Shown here piece by piece: positions 8,680 to 18,719 of a stretch of DNA of 64,000 nucleotides (position 1 is the stretch's first letter; every line of letters begins with the position of its first letter). The DNA is from Prescottella agglutinans (GTDB lineage: Bacteria > Actinomycetota > Actinomycetes > Mycobacteriales > Mycobacteriaceae). The DNA lies in the NCBI RefSeq assembly GCF_004011865.1, contig NZ_RKLP01000010.1:124001-188000 (forward strand), in the 5' to 3' direction. Under the pieces are notes generated by a model. The model was not told where the DNA came from. It saw nothing but the letters and a program-made list of their open reading frames with translations, and made no database searches. The position numbers and the translations under genes were made by a program.

Positions 8680-9753
8680 ATGAGCAACAGCGGCGCCGAA
8701 ACGGCGAACCTGCCCGGCAGCATCCACTTCGACAGCGCGTGGGACATCCGCATCACCGACACCTCGCTCCGCGACGGATCGCACCACAAGCGACACCAGT
8801 TCACCGGTGCGGAGGTGCGGGACATCGTCACCGCCCTGGACGGGGCCGGCGTGCCCGTCATCGAGGTGACCCACGGCGACGGCCTCGGCGGCTCGTCGTT
8901 CAACTACGGCTTCTCGAAGACCCCCGAGCAGGAACTGATCAAGATCGCCGTCGGCACGGCGAAGCGGGCGAAGATCGCGTTCCTGATGCTGCCCGGCGTC
9001 GGCGTGAAGGAGGACATCGTCGCGGCACAGGACAACGGCGCGTCGATCTGTCGCATCGCCACGCACTGCACCGAGGCGGACGTCTCGATCCAGCACTTCG
9101 GGCTGGCCCGCGACCGCGGTCTCGAGACCGTCGGCTTCCTGATGATGGCGCACACCGTCCCACCGGAGAAGCTCGCGGAGCAGGCCCGCATCATGGCCGA
9201 CGCCGGCTGCCAGTGCGTGTACGTCGTCGACTCGGCCGGAGCGCTCGTACTCGAGCAGGTCTCCGAGCGGGTGGAGGCGCTGGTCCAGGAACTCGGCAGG
9301 GACGCGCAGGTCGGCTTCCACGGGCACGAGAACATGGGCCTGGGCGTGGCGAACTCGATCGCGGCCGTCCGGGCGGGAGCCGAGCAGATCGACGGCAGCA
9401 CCCGGCGTTTCGGGGCCGGCGCCGGTAACGCGCCGGTGGAGGCGCTCGTCGCAGTGTTCGACAAGATCGGGGTGAAGACCGGGATCGACTTCTTCGCGAT
9501 CGCCGAGGCCGCGGAGAACGTCGTGCGCCCCACGATGCCGTCGGAGTGCCTGCTCGACCGGCAGGCGCTGATGATGGGCTACGCGGGCGTGTACTCGAGC
9601 TTCCTCAAGCACGCCGAACTGCAGGCCGAGCGCTACGGCGTCTCCGCCGCGGAGATGCTGGTGCGGGCCGGCAAGCGCAAGCTCGTCGGCGGCCAGGAGG
9701 ACCAGCTCATCGACATCGCGCTCGAGCTGCAGCGCGAGGCCGCGAACCGCTAG
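8680..9753 (+). CDS. hsaF: 4-hydroxy-2-oxohexanoate (oxovalerate-type) aldolase
   Basis: A 357-residue class II pyruvate aldolase (DmpG/HsaF family) that cleaves 4-hydroxy-2-oxohexanoate from the steroid A-ring to pyruvate and propanal, working as a complex with HsaG. The DRE-TIM motif [13 protein letters not shown] (residues 24-36) supplies Arg31 and metal ligand Asp32; FHGHENMG supplies the metal histidines. An in-frame GTG at 8671 overlaps the hsaG stop codon (GTGA). ATG 8680 is preferred for its spacing from GGAG, but either is possible. Translationally coupled to hsaG, and a strong terminator follows. Confidence 0.93.
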   Translation: MSNSGAETANLPGSIHFDSAWDIRITDTSLRDGSHHKRHQFTGAEVRDIVTALDGAGVPVIEVTHGDGLGGSSFNYGFSKTPEQELIKIAVGTAKRAKIAFLMLPGVGVKEDIVAAQDNGASICRIATHCTEADVSIQHFGLARDRGLETVGFLMMAHTVPPEKLAEQARIMADAGCQCVYVVDSAGALVLEQVSERVEALVQELGRDAQVGFHGHENMGLGVANSIAAVRAGAEQIDGSTRRFGAGAGNAPVEALVAVFDKIGVKTGIDFFAIAEAAENVVRPTMPSECLLDRQALMMGYAGVYSSFLKHAELQAERYGVSAAEMLVRAGKRKLVGGQEDQLIDIALELQREAANR

Positions 9754-9774
9754 TCCCGCACCCGGACCGACGAA

Positions 9775-9809
9775 GAAGGGGCGCGCATCCGCCGGATGCG
9801 CGCCCCTTC
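9775..9809. terminator. Bidirectional terminator between hsaF and the kshA operon
   Basis: A perfect 16-bp inverted repeat (left arm GAAGGGGCGCGCATCC at 9775-9790, right arm 9794-9809) with a 3-nt loop, placed between convergent genes. Confidence 0.85.
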
Positions 9810-9830
9810 TCCTGCCTCCCCCCACACCCA

Positions 9831-10163
9831 CTACGACTGTGTGTCGCGCACCTCGAGGATGCCCTCCATCACTGCGTGGTTGATGCTGTTCAGCAGACGC
9901 GGGCAGGTCTGCCGCGACCCGGTCCGGCCGCCGGATCCGGTGAATTCCGGACACACCTCCGCCGGGTCGGCCTGCCACTGGATGCTGGTGTGCTTGTAGC
10001 TGTTCTTGCGAACGAGAACGCAGGTTCCGCATGCGCGGCACTGCACCTCGTGGAGCCCCTCCTCGAGGTACGAGTGCAGATCGGCCGCGGTCTGTGCGCG
10101 GACGGCCTCGACCCGGGCCGGGCTGTCTGCGTAGTTCGGGGCCTTGGCCCAGGTCGAGGTCAT
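9831..10163 (-). CDS. Small Cys-rich protein encoded directly after kshA
   Basis: A 110-residue protein of unknown function. A CRACGTC cluster (CxxCxxC) sits near the middle, with two further cysteines (CPEFT and CPRL) in the C-terminal third, a pattern compatible with a zinc or Fe-S site. No signal peptide or membrane segment is visible. ATG 10163 starts 1 bp past the kshA stop (TGACATG), so it is translationally coupled to kshA. A longer in-frame ORF to 10454 is only antisense to kshA coding sequence. A role with the KshA oxygenase or with electron supply is inferred only from position. It does not resemble the KshB reductase, which is much larger. Confidence 0.7.
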   Translation of the reverse strand: MTSTWAKAPNYADSPARVEAVRAQTAADLHSYLEEGLHEVQCRACGTCVLVRKNSYKHTSIQWQADPAEVCPEFTGSGGRTGSRQTCPRLLNSINHAVMEGILEVRDTQS

Positions 10164-10164
10164 G

Positions 10165-11322
10165 TCACACCCCCGTCTTGTGATCGGCGGCCTCGGCGGC
10201 GTCCTTCTCGGCTGCCTGACGTGCCAGGTTCGCGTCGACCTCGCGCTGCCACGCCTCGACGGCCTTGGTGGTGTCGATCTCGAACTCGAAGCGCTGCGTC
10301 GACTTCTCGTCGACCTCGGCGACGTCGACGTAGAACTGGTCGTACCAGCGACGCAGCTGGTAGACCGGGCCGTCCTCCTCGCACAGGAGCGGGTTCTCGA
10401 TCTTGGTCTTGTTCTTCCAGATCGCGACGTCCTGCTCGAAGCCCATCGCCACACCCTGGGTGAACTTGCTCGCCAGCTTGTCGCTGGTGGCGTCGTCCAG
10501 GCCCTTGGGCTTCTCCACGCTGACGCCGTACATGAGCATGAACGAGTCCTGCGTGACCGGGTAGTGGCAGTTGATCAGCAGGCTCTCGACCTTGTAGCCG
10601 CTGTAGTTGTTGTGCAGCCAGTTCACCATGTACGACGGACCGAAGTACGACGCCTCCGAGTCCAGGATGGACTCGCCGTACTGGGTGCCCATGTTCCCGA
10701 CGTCGGGCCGGCCGTGGTTCTGCAGGTACTGCGTCGCGACGTGGCCCTCGAAGACGTTCTTGAAGTACTTCGGGAACCCGAAGTGGACGTAGAAGAAGTG
10801 CGCCATGTCCACGACATTGTCGACGATCTCGCGGCAGTTGGAACCCTCGACGAGGATGCGGTTCCACTTCCAGTCGGTCCACTCGTCGGTGAAGACCTGC
10901 GGCAGGTGCGGGATCGTGACGTCGTCCGGCGGCGGGTTGCCCTCGGGGTCGTTCCACACGAACAGCTGCTTGTTCTCCTGCAGCGTGATCCACGAGCGGG
11001 TCCGCGCGATCGGCGGCACTCGGCGGGCGTAGGGGATGTCGGTGCACTTGCCGTTGCCGCCCCAGCGCCAGTCGTGGAACGGACACGCGACCGAGTCGCC
11101 CTTGATCTCGCCCTGGCTCAGATCGCCACCCATGTGCCGGCAGTACGCGTCGAGCACGTGGAGCTTGTTCTGGCTGTCGGCGAACACGACCAGCTTGGTG
11201 CCGAACGCCTCCACCGCGTGCGGCTTGCCGTCGAGGAATTCGCTCTCCAGGCCGATGCAGTGCCAACCGCGTGCGAAACGCGTCTGCGGAGCTCCCACAT
11301 CGATCTCACGAATCTGCGCCAT
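10165..11322 (-). CDS. kshA: 3-ketosteroid 9-alpha-monooxygenase, Rieske oxygenase component
   Basis: A 385-residue Rieske non-haem iron oxygenase that hydroxylates C9 of 1,4-androstadienedione or its CoA-linked equivalents, triggering opening of ring B; the electron donor KshB is not in this window. Rieske ligands Cys61, His63, Cys80 and His83 are seen in CRHMGGD and CPFHDWRW. The mononuclear iron site is marked by NVVDMAHFFYVHFG, with His175 and His180. Length and sequence match KshA of M. tuberculosis and Rhodococcus. It is divergent from hsaA across a 190-bp region with two KstR-type sites, and followed by the Cys-rich gene. Confidence 0.95.
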   Translation of the reverse strand: MAQIREIDVGAPQTRFARGWHCIGLESEFLDGKPHAVEAFGTKLVVFADSQNKLHVLDAYCRHMGGDLSQGEIKGDSVACPFHDWRWGGNGKCTDIPYARRVPPIARTRSWITLQENKQLFVWNDPEGNPPPDDVTIPHLPQVFTDEWTDWKWNRILVEGSNCREIVDNVVDMAHFFYVHFGFPKYFKNVFEGHVATQYLQNHGRPDVGNMGTQYGESILDSEASYFGPSYMVNWLHNNYSGYKVESLLINCHYPVTQDSFMLMYGVSVEKPKGLDDATSDKLASKFTQGVAMGFEQDVAIWKNKTKIENPLLCEEDGPVYQLRRWYDQFYVDVAEVDEKSTQRFEFEIDTTKAVEAWQREVDANLARQAAEKDAAEAADHKTGV

Positions 11323-11351
11323 CAGTACCTCACATCCCTTCTAGCTGTTGG

Positions 11352-11365
11352 TAGAACACGTTATA
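11352..11365. promoter_or_regulatory. KstR-type operator upstream of kshA
   Basis: TAGAACACGTTATA, identical to the kstD-proximal site, fits TnnAACnnGTTnnA. It lies 30 bp upstream of the kshA start in the divergent kshA-hsaA promoter region. Confidence 0.8.
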
Positions 11366-11455
11366 GAACTTCGCGAGATTCCGCTAGATTTCGCGTGCCT
11401 GGTATCGGCACCGACTACCGATTACCAGTGGAATTCACGTTTCCTCGACATGGAA

Positions 11456-11469
11456 GAGAACGTGTTCTA
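11456..11469. promoter_or_regulatory. KstR-type operator upstream of hsaA
   Basis: GAGAACGTGTTCTA keeps the AACnnGTT core and the 3' A of the KstR consensus and differs only at the first base (G for T). It lies 44 bp before the hsaA GTG, suggesting separate control of the two divergent promoters. Confidence 0.65.
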
Positions 11470-11512
11470 GTCTCAGGAACAAGTGAACATCGATTACAGA
11501 CGGGAGCGTCCA

Positions 11513-12688
11513 GTGGGTGACCATGACAGCCGCGAGGTGATGCAGCGGATCGACGCGCTACTGCCGGTGCTGCGTGAACGCGCGCAGGAGACCGAGGATC
11601 TTCGCCGCATCCCCGACGAGTCCATCAAGGCTCTGCAGGAGACCGGCTTCTTCCGGCTGGTGCAGCCCAAGCAGTGGGGCGGCATCGAGGCCGATCCCGT
11701 CACCTTCTACACCGCGGTGCGCAACATCGCGAGCGCCTGTGGGTCGACCGGCTGGGTCGCCGGCATCCTCGGCATCCACAACTGGCACCTGGCGCTGTTC
11801 GACCAGCAGGCCCAGGAGGACGTCTGGGGCAAGGACACCGACGTCCGGATCTCGTCGTCGTACGCGCCGATGGGTGCCGGCGAGGTCGTCGACGGCGGCT
11901 ACAAGGTCAACGGCGCGTGGGCCTGGTCGTCCGGCAGCGACCACGCGACGTGGGTCGTCGTCGGTGGACCGGTCATCAAGGACGGCCGCCCGGTCGACTT
12001 CGGCAGCTTCCTGATCCCGCGTGAGGACTACGAGATCGACGACGTGTGGAACGTCGTCGGGCTCAAGGGCACCGGCAGCAACACCGTCGTCGTCAAGGAC
12101 GTCTTCGTGCCGCGCCACCGCTTCCTGAGCTTCAAGGCGATGAGTGACCTCACCGCTCCGGGTCTGCAGCAGAACACCGCTCCGCTCTACAAGATGCCGT
12201 GGGGCACCATCCATCCCACGACGATCTCGACCCCGATCGTCGGCATGGCGTACGGCGCGTACGCCGCACACGTCGAGCATCAGGGCAAGCGCGTGCGCGC
12301 GGCCTACGCCGGCGAGAAGGCCAAGGACGACCCGTTCGCCAAGATCCGCATCGCCGAGGCGTCCAGCGACATCGACGCCGCGTGGCGTCAGCTGTCCGGC
12401 AACGTCGCCGACGAGTACGCGCATCTCCTTGCCGGCGAGGACATTCCGATGGAGCTGCGCCTGCGCGCCCGTCGTGACCAGGTTCGTGCCACCGGCCGCG
12501 CGATCGCGTCGATCGACCTGCTGTTCGAGAACTCGGGTGCCACCGCCCTCGCGAACGGCACGCCGATCCAGCGTTTCTGGCGTGATGCGCACGCCGGCCG
12601 GGTGCACGCGGCCAACGATGCCGAGCGCGCGTACGTGATGTTCGGTGGTGCCGAGTTCGGTCTGCCGCTCACCGACACGATGGTCTAG
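11513..12688 (+). CDS. hsaA: 3-HSA hydroxylase, oxygenase component
   Basis: A 391-residue flavin-dependent monooxygenase with the acyl-CoA-dehydrogenase fold. It hydroxylates the secosteroid phenol 3-HSA to the catechol 3,4-DHSA using reduced FMN from HsaB. It can be aligned nearly end to end with M. tuberculosis HsaA: ACGSTGWVAGILGIHNWHLA, SSSYAPMGAG and MPWGTIHPTT are conserved blocks. The GTG at 11513 is preferred because GGGAG lies 6 bp upstream and homologues start here; an in-frame GTG at 11483 would add 10 residues. First gene of the hsaADCB operon, under the KstR-type sites upstream. Confidence 0.94.
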   Translation: MGDHDSREVMQRIDALLPVLRERAQETEDLRRIPDESIKALQETGFFRLVQPKQWGGIEADPVTFYTAVRNIASACGSTGWVAGILGIHNWHLALFDQQAQEDVWGKDTDVRISSSYAPMGAGEVVDGGYKVNGAWAWSSGSDHATWVVVGGPVIKDGRPVDFGSFLIPREDYEIDDVWNVVGLKGTGSNTVVVKDVFVPRHRFLSFKAMSDLTAPGLQQNTAPLYKMPWGTIHPTTISTPIVGMAYGAYAAHVEHQGKRVRAAYAGEKAKDDPFAKIRIAEASSDIDAAWRQLSGNVADEYAHLLAGEDIPMELRLRARRDQVRATGRAIASIDLLFENSGATALANGTPIQRFWRDAHAGRVHAANDAERAYVMFGGAEFGLPLTDTMV

Positions 12689-14501
<1,813 letters not shown>

Positions 14502-14502
<1 letters not shown>

Positions 14503-15089
14503 TGTCCGCCAACGAGACGTCCGGGGTGGGGACCGGCACGGAGATCGATCCGCGCCAGTTCCGCAACGTCCTCGGGCAGTTCTGCACCGGCGTCACGATC
14601 ATCACGACCGTCGACGACGACGCCCCCGTCGGGTTCGCGTGCCAGTCGTTCGCGGCACTGTCGCTCGATCCTCCGCTCGTGCTGTTCTGCCCCACGAAGG
14701 CATCGCGGTCGTGGGCGGCGATCGAGCGGTCGGGCCGGTTCTGCGTCAACGTCCTCGCCGAGGAGCAGCAGGACACCTGCGCGCGGTTCGGTTCTCGTGA
14801 GCCCGACAAGTTCGCCGGGATCGACTGGACGCCTTCACCGTTGGGGTCGCCGATCCTCGACGGCTCGCTCGCGCACATGGATTGCACGGTGGAGACCGTG
14901 CACGACGGCGGCGACCACTTCGTGGTGTTCGGCCGGGTCCACTCGATGAGTGAGATCAAGACCGAGCGGCCACTGCTGTTCTACCGCGGTCAGTACACCG
15001 GCATCGAGCCGGACAAGACCGTGCCGGCGAAGTGGCGGGACGACCTCGAGGCGTTCCTCACCACGGCCAGCGAGGACACCTGGCTGTAG
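14502..15089 (+). CDS. hsaB: 3-HSA hydroxylase, flavin reductase component
   Basis: A 195-residue flavin reductase (split-barrel family) that supplies reduced FMN to HsaA. The family blocks FRNVLGQFCTGVTIITT (residues 20-36), CQSFAALSLDPPLVLFCP and GRFCVNVLAEEQ are present, and a C-terminal FYRGQYTGIE segment matches HsaB. The ATG overlaps the hsaC stop codon (TAATG). It is the last recognised catabolic gene of the operon; a secreted-protein gene follows after 26 bp. Confidence 0.92.
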
Positions 15090-15115
15090 GTGTCGCGACA
15101 GGAAGGCGGAACGCA

Positions 15116-15949
15116 GTGCATGTGTCTCGTGTGCGACGAAAGATGTTGACGCGGGGCGTGATCAGCGCACTTGCACTTCCCTTGGTGTTCGTTGCGCCCG
15201 CTGCTGCCGATTCGGCGGCAGCGGGTGCAACGCATGTGGGGGTCGTGGAGGCGCGATCGTGTACCAATCTCGGTGTCACGATCCCACTCGACGCGATGCA
15301 GGCGGAGCGGGCCCGCGCGTTGCTCCCGGCGGGATTCGTCCTCGCCGCGATGCCGACGATGCTGATCGAGACTTCGACCTGTGCGGATGCGAACGTGAAC
15401 GGAACCGAGATCGGCCGGTTCCACCTGTCCGAGGCCGCGCTGTCGGTCGAGCCACCGGCGGCGATCGCGTCGCCGCGACTGGGCGAGGTCGTTGCCGAGA
15501 ACATCTACATGCTCTCGCAGTTGGACACGAACGCGTTGCTGTCCGAATTCAAGTCCGGCGTCGGCTACCGAAGCGAACTCGCCGACATCACGCTCGACCT
15601 CGGCGCACCCGGCCGACTCGCTCGGCGCGCGTCCGCGACGGCCGGCGGCGATCTCGCGCCGACCTCCGCTGCAGCACAGCTGACACCGACCCTGCTGCCC
15701 GACGGGGTGCGGGTACCGAACCCGGGGATTGTCTACAAGCTGTGGACCCGGGATGCGCAGGGCCGCAACGTGGTCACCACGAATGCGAACATGACGATCG
15801 ACCAGCCTGCGGTGGGCGTCGGGACGGTGACGGCTCCGGAGGGAAGTGTCGTTCAGCGGATCCTCGGTGGCGACACCGCGACCGGCGTCGCCTTCTCCGG
15901 CCGTGCCGAGCGCTTCGTCAACGACACGTTCGTCCTCCCCGCGGGGTAG
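15116..15949 (+). CDS. Secreted protein of unknown function downstream of hsaB
   Basis: A 277-residue protein with an N-terminal export signal: VRRKMLTRG followed by the hydrophobic stretch VISALALPLVFVAPAAADSA. The mature part has two separated cysteines (ARSCTN and TSTCAD) and a segment, ERARALLPAGFVLA, reminiscent of the N-terminus of acetoacetate-decarboxylase-like proteins, but the rest is too divergent to assign. GTG 15116 has an AGGAAGG box at suitable distance; ATG 15143 is an alternative. The 26-bp gap after hsaB suggests read-through from the hsaADCB operon. A role in sterol handling at the cell surface would be speculation. Confidence 0.7.
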   Translation: MHVSRVRRKMLTRGVISALALPLVFVAPAAADSAAAGATHVGVVEARSCTNLGVTIPLDAMQAERARALLPAGFVLAAMPTMLIETSTCADANVNGTEIGRFHLSEAALSVEPPAAIASPRLGEVVAENIYMLSQLDTNALLSEFKSGVGYRSELADITLDLGAPGRLARRASATAGGDLAPTSAAAQLTPTLLPDGVRVPNPGIVYKLWTRDAQGRNVVTTNANMTIDQPAVGVGTVTAPEGSVVQRILGGDTATGVAFSGRAERFVNDTFVLPAG

Positions 15950-15970
15950 TCGTGCGGGGCGAGACTGCGT

Positions 15971-16030
15971 CGGACCGTGAACTCCGTCGATGCGCCGGTG
16001 TCGGCTGGACCGCCGGCGAGGAAATCTGGT
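15971..16030 (-). pseudogene. Possible relic of a ceramidase gene 3' end
   Basis: Bases 15971-16000 match 26 of 30 positions with 29802-29831, the last codons of the ceramidase gene in this window. Read on the minus strand they give TGASTEFTVR, against TGTSAEFTVR at the ceramidase C-terminus. The relic frame has no stop where the ceramidase stops. The matching stretch is short, so chance or shared domain composition cannot be excluded. Confidence 0.3.
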
Positions 16031-16062
16031 TGTAGGAGACCACCTCAGGGGGAGGGGGAGAT

Positions 16063-16113
16063 CGAAGGGTCCCTGTCGCACGCGCTTCCGGCGTGGGAGG
16101 CAGGGGCCCTTCG
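16063..16113. repeat. Palindromic GAAGGG/CCCTTC element, copy 1 (terminator-like)
   Basis: CGAAGGGTCCCTG (16063-16075) pairs with CAGGGGCCCTTCG (16101-16113) with one mismatch. The loop contains a shorter inner stem (CACGC/GCGTG). Downstream of the secreted-protein gene; one of five copies in the window. Confidence 0.6.
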
Positions 16114-16340
16114 TGTATCCGGCGTGGATCCCGACGCCTTCAAATGCGGGTCCGGCCGGGTTACGATTGGGGCAGGCGCGTGTCGGACCCGCGGTTTCCA
16201 GCGCGCATCGGGCGTGTGACCGGATCGGTTGTCCGCGTGCCGGGTTGGTGCCTTTGCCTTGCTCGCTTCCGTATTCGTCCGTGACGGATCGGATGTGGCG
16301 ATGTGCGCCGACCAGTCGTGTAGTCGAGGATGTGAGATCC

Positions 16341-16796
16341 ATGGCCAGAACACTCGAGACGAGCGAGACGGTTGTTATCGATCGGCCGCTCCCCGAGGTC
16401 TTCCGATATATGACCAATCCCGACAATCTTCCCGAATGGAGTAGCAACGTAATCGAGTACAAGGTGCTCTCCGGGGCGCCGAACGAGGTCGGCGCGGTGA
16501 TGGACGTGACCGTGCGTGTCGCGGGCGTCCGGATCCACGCGACCGAGGAACTCTCCGATTACCAGGAGAACAAGGTGCTGCGGATCCGGTCGAAGGAATC
16601 GAAGATCGGATACGACCGCGAAATCGACTTCGCGAGCGACGGGGACGGTGCGACCCAGGTGACATTTCGGCAGAAGGCGGACGCCGGGTCGGGTCTCTTC
16701 AAGTTCGCCGACGCCGTCGTGGTCAAGATGTATGCCCGCGACGTGCGCAGCAACCTCGAGAACGCCAAGGCGATTCTCGAGAGCGCCGACAGCTGA
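16341..16796 (+). CDS. SRPBCC (START-like) family protein, paralogue 1
   Basis: A 151-residue protein with the helix-grip pattern of the SRPBCC/polyketide-cyclase-like superfamily: an N-terminal strand TVVIDRPLPEVFRYMTNPDNLPEW, central beta-strands and a C-terminal helix (FADAVVVKMYARDVRSNLENAK). Such proteins bind hydrophobic ligands; the ligand here is unknown. The second copy at 29290 is identical at more than half of the aligned positions, has the same length, and shares the leader GAGGATGTGAGATCCATGG. The ATG is set by GAGGA 10 bp upstream and by identity with the paralogue. An upstream in-frame extension runs through the terminator repeat and is not coding. It appears monocistronic, with a repeat-type terminator overlapping its stop codon. 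Confidence 0.85.
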   Translation: MARTLETSETVVIDRPLPEVFRYMTNPDNLPEWSSNVIEYKVLSGAPNEVGAVMDVTVRVAGVRIHATEELSDYQENKVLRIRSKESKIGYDREIDFASDGDGATQVTFRQKADAGSGLFKFADAVVVKMYARDVRSNLENAKAILESADS

Positions 16797-16843
16797 AGGT
16801 TCCCTTCATCTTTCGGGGAGCGGTCCGATGAAGGGACGCTTCG
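16795..16843. terminator. Palindromic GAAGGG/CCCTTC element, copy 2
   Basis: GAAGGTTCCCTTCATC (16795-16810) pairs with GATGAAGGGACGCTTC (16828-16843) with two mismatches. The left arm overlaps the stop codon of the SRPBCC gene. It also separates this gene from the convergent hydratase gene. Confidence 0.7.
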
Positions 16844-16861
16844 TCTGTTGTGGGGAACGAT

Positions 16862-17860
16862 TCAGGTCATCAGCGCGGTGAATTCCCAATCAAGTACCGG
16901 CCGGTCGGCACCCGCGGAACCGTGAGCGTGCACCAAGGAGCGCAACTGGACAGCCCACGCGTCACCGACCGGGTCGGCGCGCACAACCCGCAACGTGCTC
17001 GTGAGAATGTCGCCTTCCTGCACCGGTCCGGTGTGATCGCATGAGCGCCAACCGAGTACGGTCACCAGATTCGGGAGGGCCCGAGTCGCCTGCGCGAGTG
17101 CGATGCCGATCGTGTGCCCCCCGTACACCAGACGGGATCCGGCGATTCGCTCGTCGTGGTGGACGGCGGCGATGTTCAGGCTCATCCGCGCGAGTTCGGG
17201 TGCACTGGTGACGACGTCACTGCTGACAGCGAACTCCGTGCCCACCAGGTCGGGGGAGAAGTGCTGACCGGCGACCCTTTCCCGATAGGCGGCCAGGTCC
17301 CAGCCCTCCGGGACCGACCACGTTGGAGCGTCGGACGGCCCGATCGACGACAGGTCGGCGGCGTGAACGACCCGTTCCGGGTCGGGGTCGTCGCTCAACG
17401 GCAACATGGCGCACCGATAGAAGTCGAGGACGGTCCGACCTTCCTGGTCGGTCGTCGTCATCCGCAGCGCTGCGAGACCGGTGGGCCGCCGACCTGGACG
17501 TGCCGAGTTCTCCCGTAGACCCACCACCTCCGTCCGCGTGTACAAGGTGTCGGCGAGATGCGGGAACCGGTGGAAGCGGAGCCCTCGGTAGAAGAGGTTG
17601 GCCTTCACGTGGTGCGTGGCCAGCGTCGACTGCCCGATGGCGATGTCGCACACCAGACCCGGATTCGCGACCGCAGTCGGCGCGCCGGTGACCGCGCGCG
17701 ACAGGTGGGCGTCGAGAGCCAGCCGCATCCGGTCGCCGAGAATCGCCTGATGCGCGGCGGAGAGTCCCTCGGTGAGCGTGACGCCGGGCGCGGTGTCGAA
17801 CACCGTGCCAAGGGTCAACTCGTCGAAGTAGGGCCCCCCGACGAAGAGTGGTCCGGTCAT
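16862..17860 (-). CDS. MaoC-family double-hotdog hydratase, mesaconyl/itaconyl-CoA hydratase-like
   Basis: A 332-residue predicted enoyl-CoA hydratase with two hotdog modules. The C-terminal module has AVHHDERIAGSRLVYGGHTI (residues 259-278), resembling the active-site helix of mesaconyl-CoA and itaconyl-CoA hydratases rather than the DxNPxHxD of ordinary R-hydratases. ATG 17860 begins 4 bp past the stop of the upstream CitE-like gene. It is the last gene of the eight-gene operon 25633-16862. A run of MaoC hydratase, CitE-like lyase and class III CoA-transferase is the set known for itaconate and mesaconate breakdown to acetyl-CoA and pyruvate. The substrate here is inferred from that resemblance only. 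Confidence 0.75.
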   Translation of the reverse strand: MTGPLFVGGPYFDELTLGTVFDTAPGVTLTEGLSAAHQAILGDRMRLALDAHLSRAVTGAPTAVANPGLVCDIAIGQSTLATHHVKANLFYRGLRFHRFPHLADTLYTRTEVVGLRENSARPGRRPTGLAALRMTTTDQEGRTVLDFYRCAMLPLSDDPDPERVVHAADLSSIGPSDAPTWSVPEGWDLAAYRERVAGQHFSPDLVGTEFAVSSDVVTSAPELARMSLNIAAVHHDERIAGSRLVYGGHTIGIALAQATRALPNLVTVLGWRSCDHTGPVQEGDILTSTLRVVRADPVGDAWAVQLRSLVHAHGSAGADRPVLDWEFTALMT

Positions 17861-17864
17861 GTCG

Positions 17865-18719
17865 TCAGCCTCCGATCTGTGCGAGTACGCGTCGGGCGGC
17901 CACTGCGACCGCCTCGTCGAGCATCTGACCGTCGAGTTGTGCGGCACCGGCCCCGGCGGCCTCGGCCTCGACCATGGCATCGAGAACGCGGCGGGCGCGT
18001 TCGACGGCCTTGCTCGAGGGCGTGAAGATCTCGGTAGCCGCTCCGACCTGCTGGGGATGGATGACCCACTTTCCGTCGAACCCGAGATCGCGGGTCCACT
18101 GCGCCGCTGCCCGGAAGTCGACGTCGTCGGCTATGGACAGGTACGGTCCGTCGACCGCCTGGATGCCGTTGGCGCGGGCGGCGATCAGGACGCGATCCTG
18201 GACGTGGAGCCAACGCTCGGGCACGTATCCGTCACCTCGGCCCAGTTCGGCTCCCAGATCGGCGTACCCGATCACGACGGTCTCGAGTCGATCGGTGGCG
18301 CTGCAGATCTCGTCGATCGACCGGACTCCCCGCGGAGTCTCGATCAGGGCCTGCAGCCGGGCAGTCGAGCCGAGTTCGGTGAGCAGCCGGTCGGCGGTGA
18401 TCAGGTCGTCGGCGTCGTCGACCTTCGGCAGCACGATTCCGACGCCGTCGAGCATCCCGACCGCGCTGAGGTCGTCCAGCGCCCACGCCGTCCCGAGGCC
18501 GTTGACGCGGACGGTGACCGTTCGATCGCTCCGGTGCTCGCTGACGATCCGGCACACGAGGACCCGTGCCTCGGCCTTACGCGCGGGCGTGACCGCGTCT
18601 TCCAGGTCGAGTACCACCTCGTCGGCAGTCGATTCGAGGGCCTTGGCGATCTTGCGTTCGTCCGAGCCCGGGGCGACCAGGGCACATCGGCGCCGGATCG
18701 GTGTCGTCGGTTGGCTCAC
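17865..18719 (-). CDS. HpcH/HpaI-CitE family CoA-ester lyase
   Basis: A 284-residue TIM-barrel lyase of the citrate lyase beta-like family. Visible family landmarks are the N-terminal RRCALVAPGSDERKIAKALES, DLEDAV (metal/substrate acid residues, about 47-52), VRVNGLGT (substrate arginine), IETPRGV (conserved Glu) and the GYADL metal-binding segment. Members cleave malyl-, citramalyl- or 3-hydroxyacyl-CoA thioesters by a retro-Claisen reaction needing Mg2+. The GTG start overlaps the stop of the CoA-transferase gene (GTGA). With the adjacent hydratase and CoA-transferase, a citramalyl-CoA lyase-like role is plausible, but other branched 3-hydroxyacyl-CoA substrates are possible. Confidence 0.8.
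   Translation of the reverse strand: MSQPTTPIRRRCALVAPGSDERKIAKALESTADEVVLDLEDAVTPARKAEARVLVCRIVSEHRSDRTVTVRVNGLGTAWALDDLSAVGMLDGVGIVLPKVDDADDLITADRLLTELGSTARLQALIETPRGVRSIDEICSATDRLETVVIGYADLGAELGRGDGYVPERWLHVQDRVLIAARANGIQAVDGPYLSIADDVDFRAAAQWTRDLGFDGKWVIHPQQVGAATEIFTPSSKAVERARRVLDAMVEAEAAGAGAAQLDGQMLDEAVAVAARRVLAQIGG

Larger units (their letters stand above)
15950..16340. other. 391-bp intergenic region
   Basis: No convincing gene. It holds the possible relic of a ceramidase 3' end (15971-16030, minus), one copy of the palindromic GAAGGG/CCCTTC family (16063-16113), and about 230 bp of probable promoter and leader for the SRPBCC gene, ending in GAGGATGTGAGATCCATGG, which is also found before the paralogue at 29290. 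Confidence 0.6.

Noticed and set aside
14990-16462. Open reading frame of 490 codons on the minus strand
   Set aside because: Antisense to the secreted-protein gene and running through the terminator repeat; Arg/Ser-rich without features.
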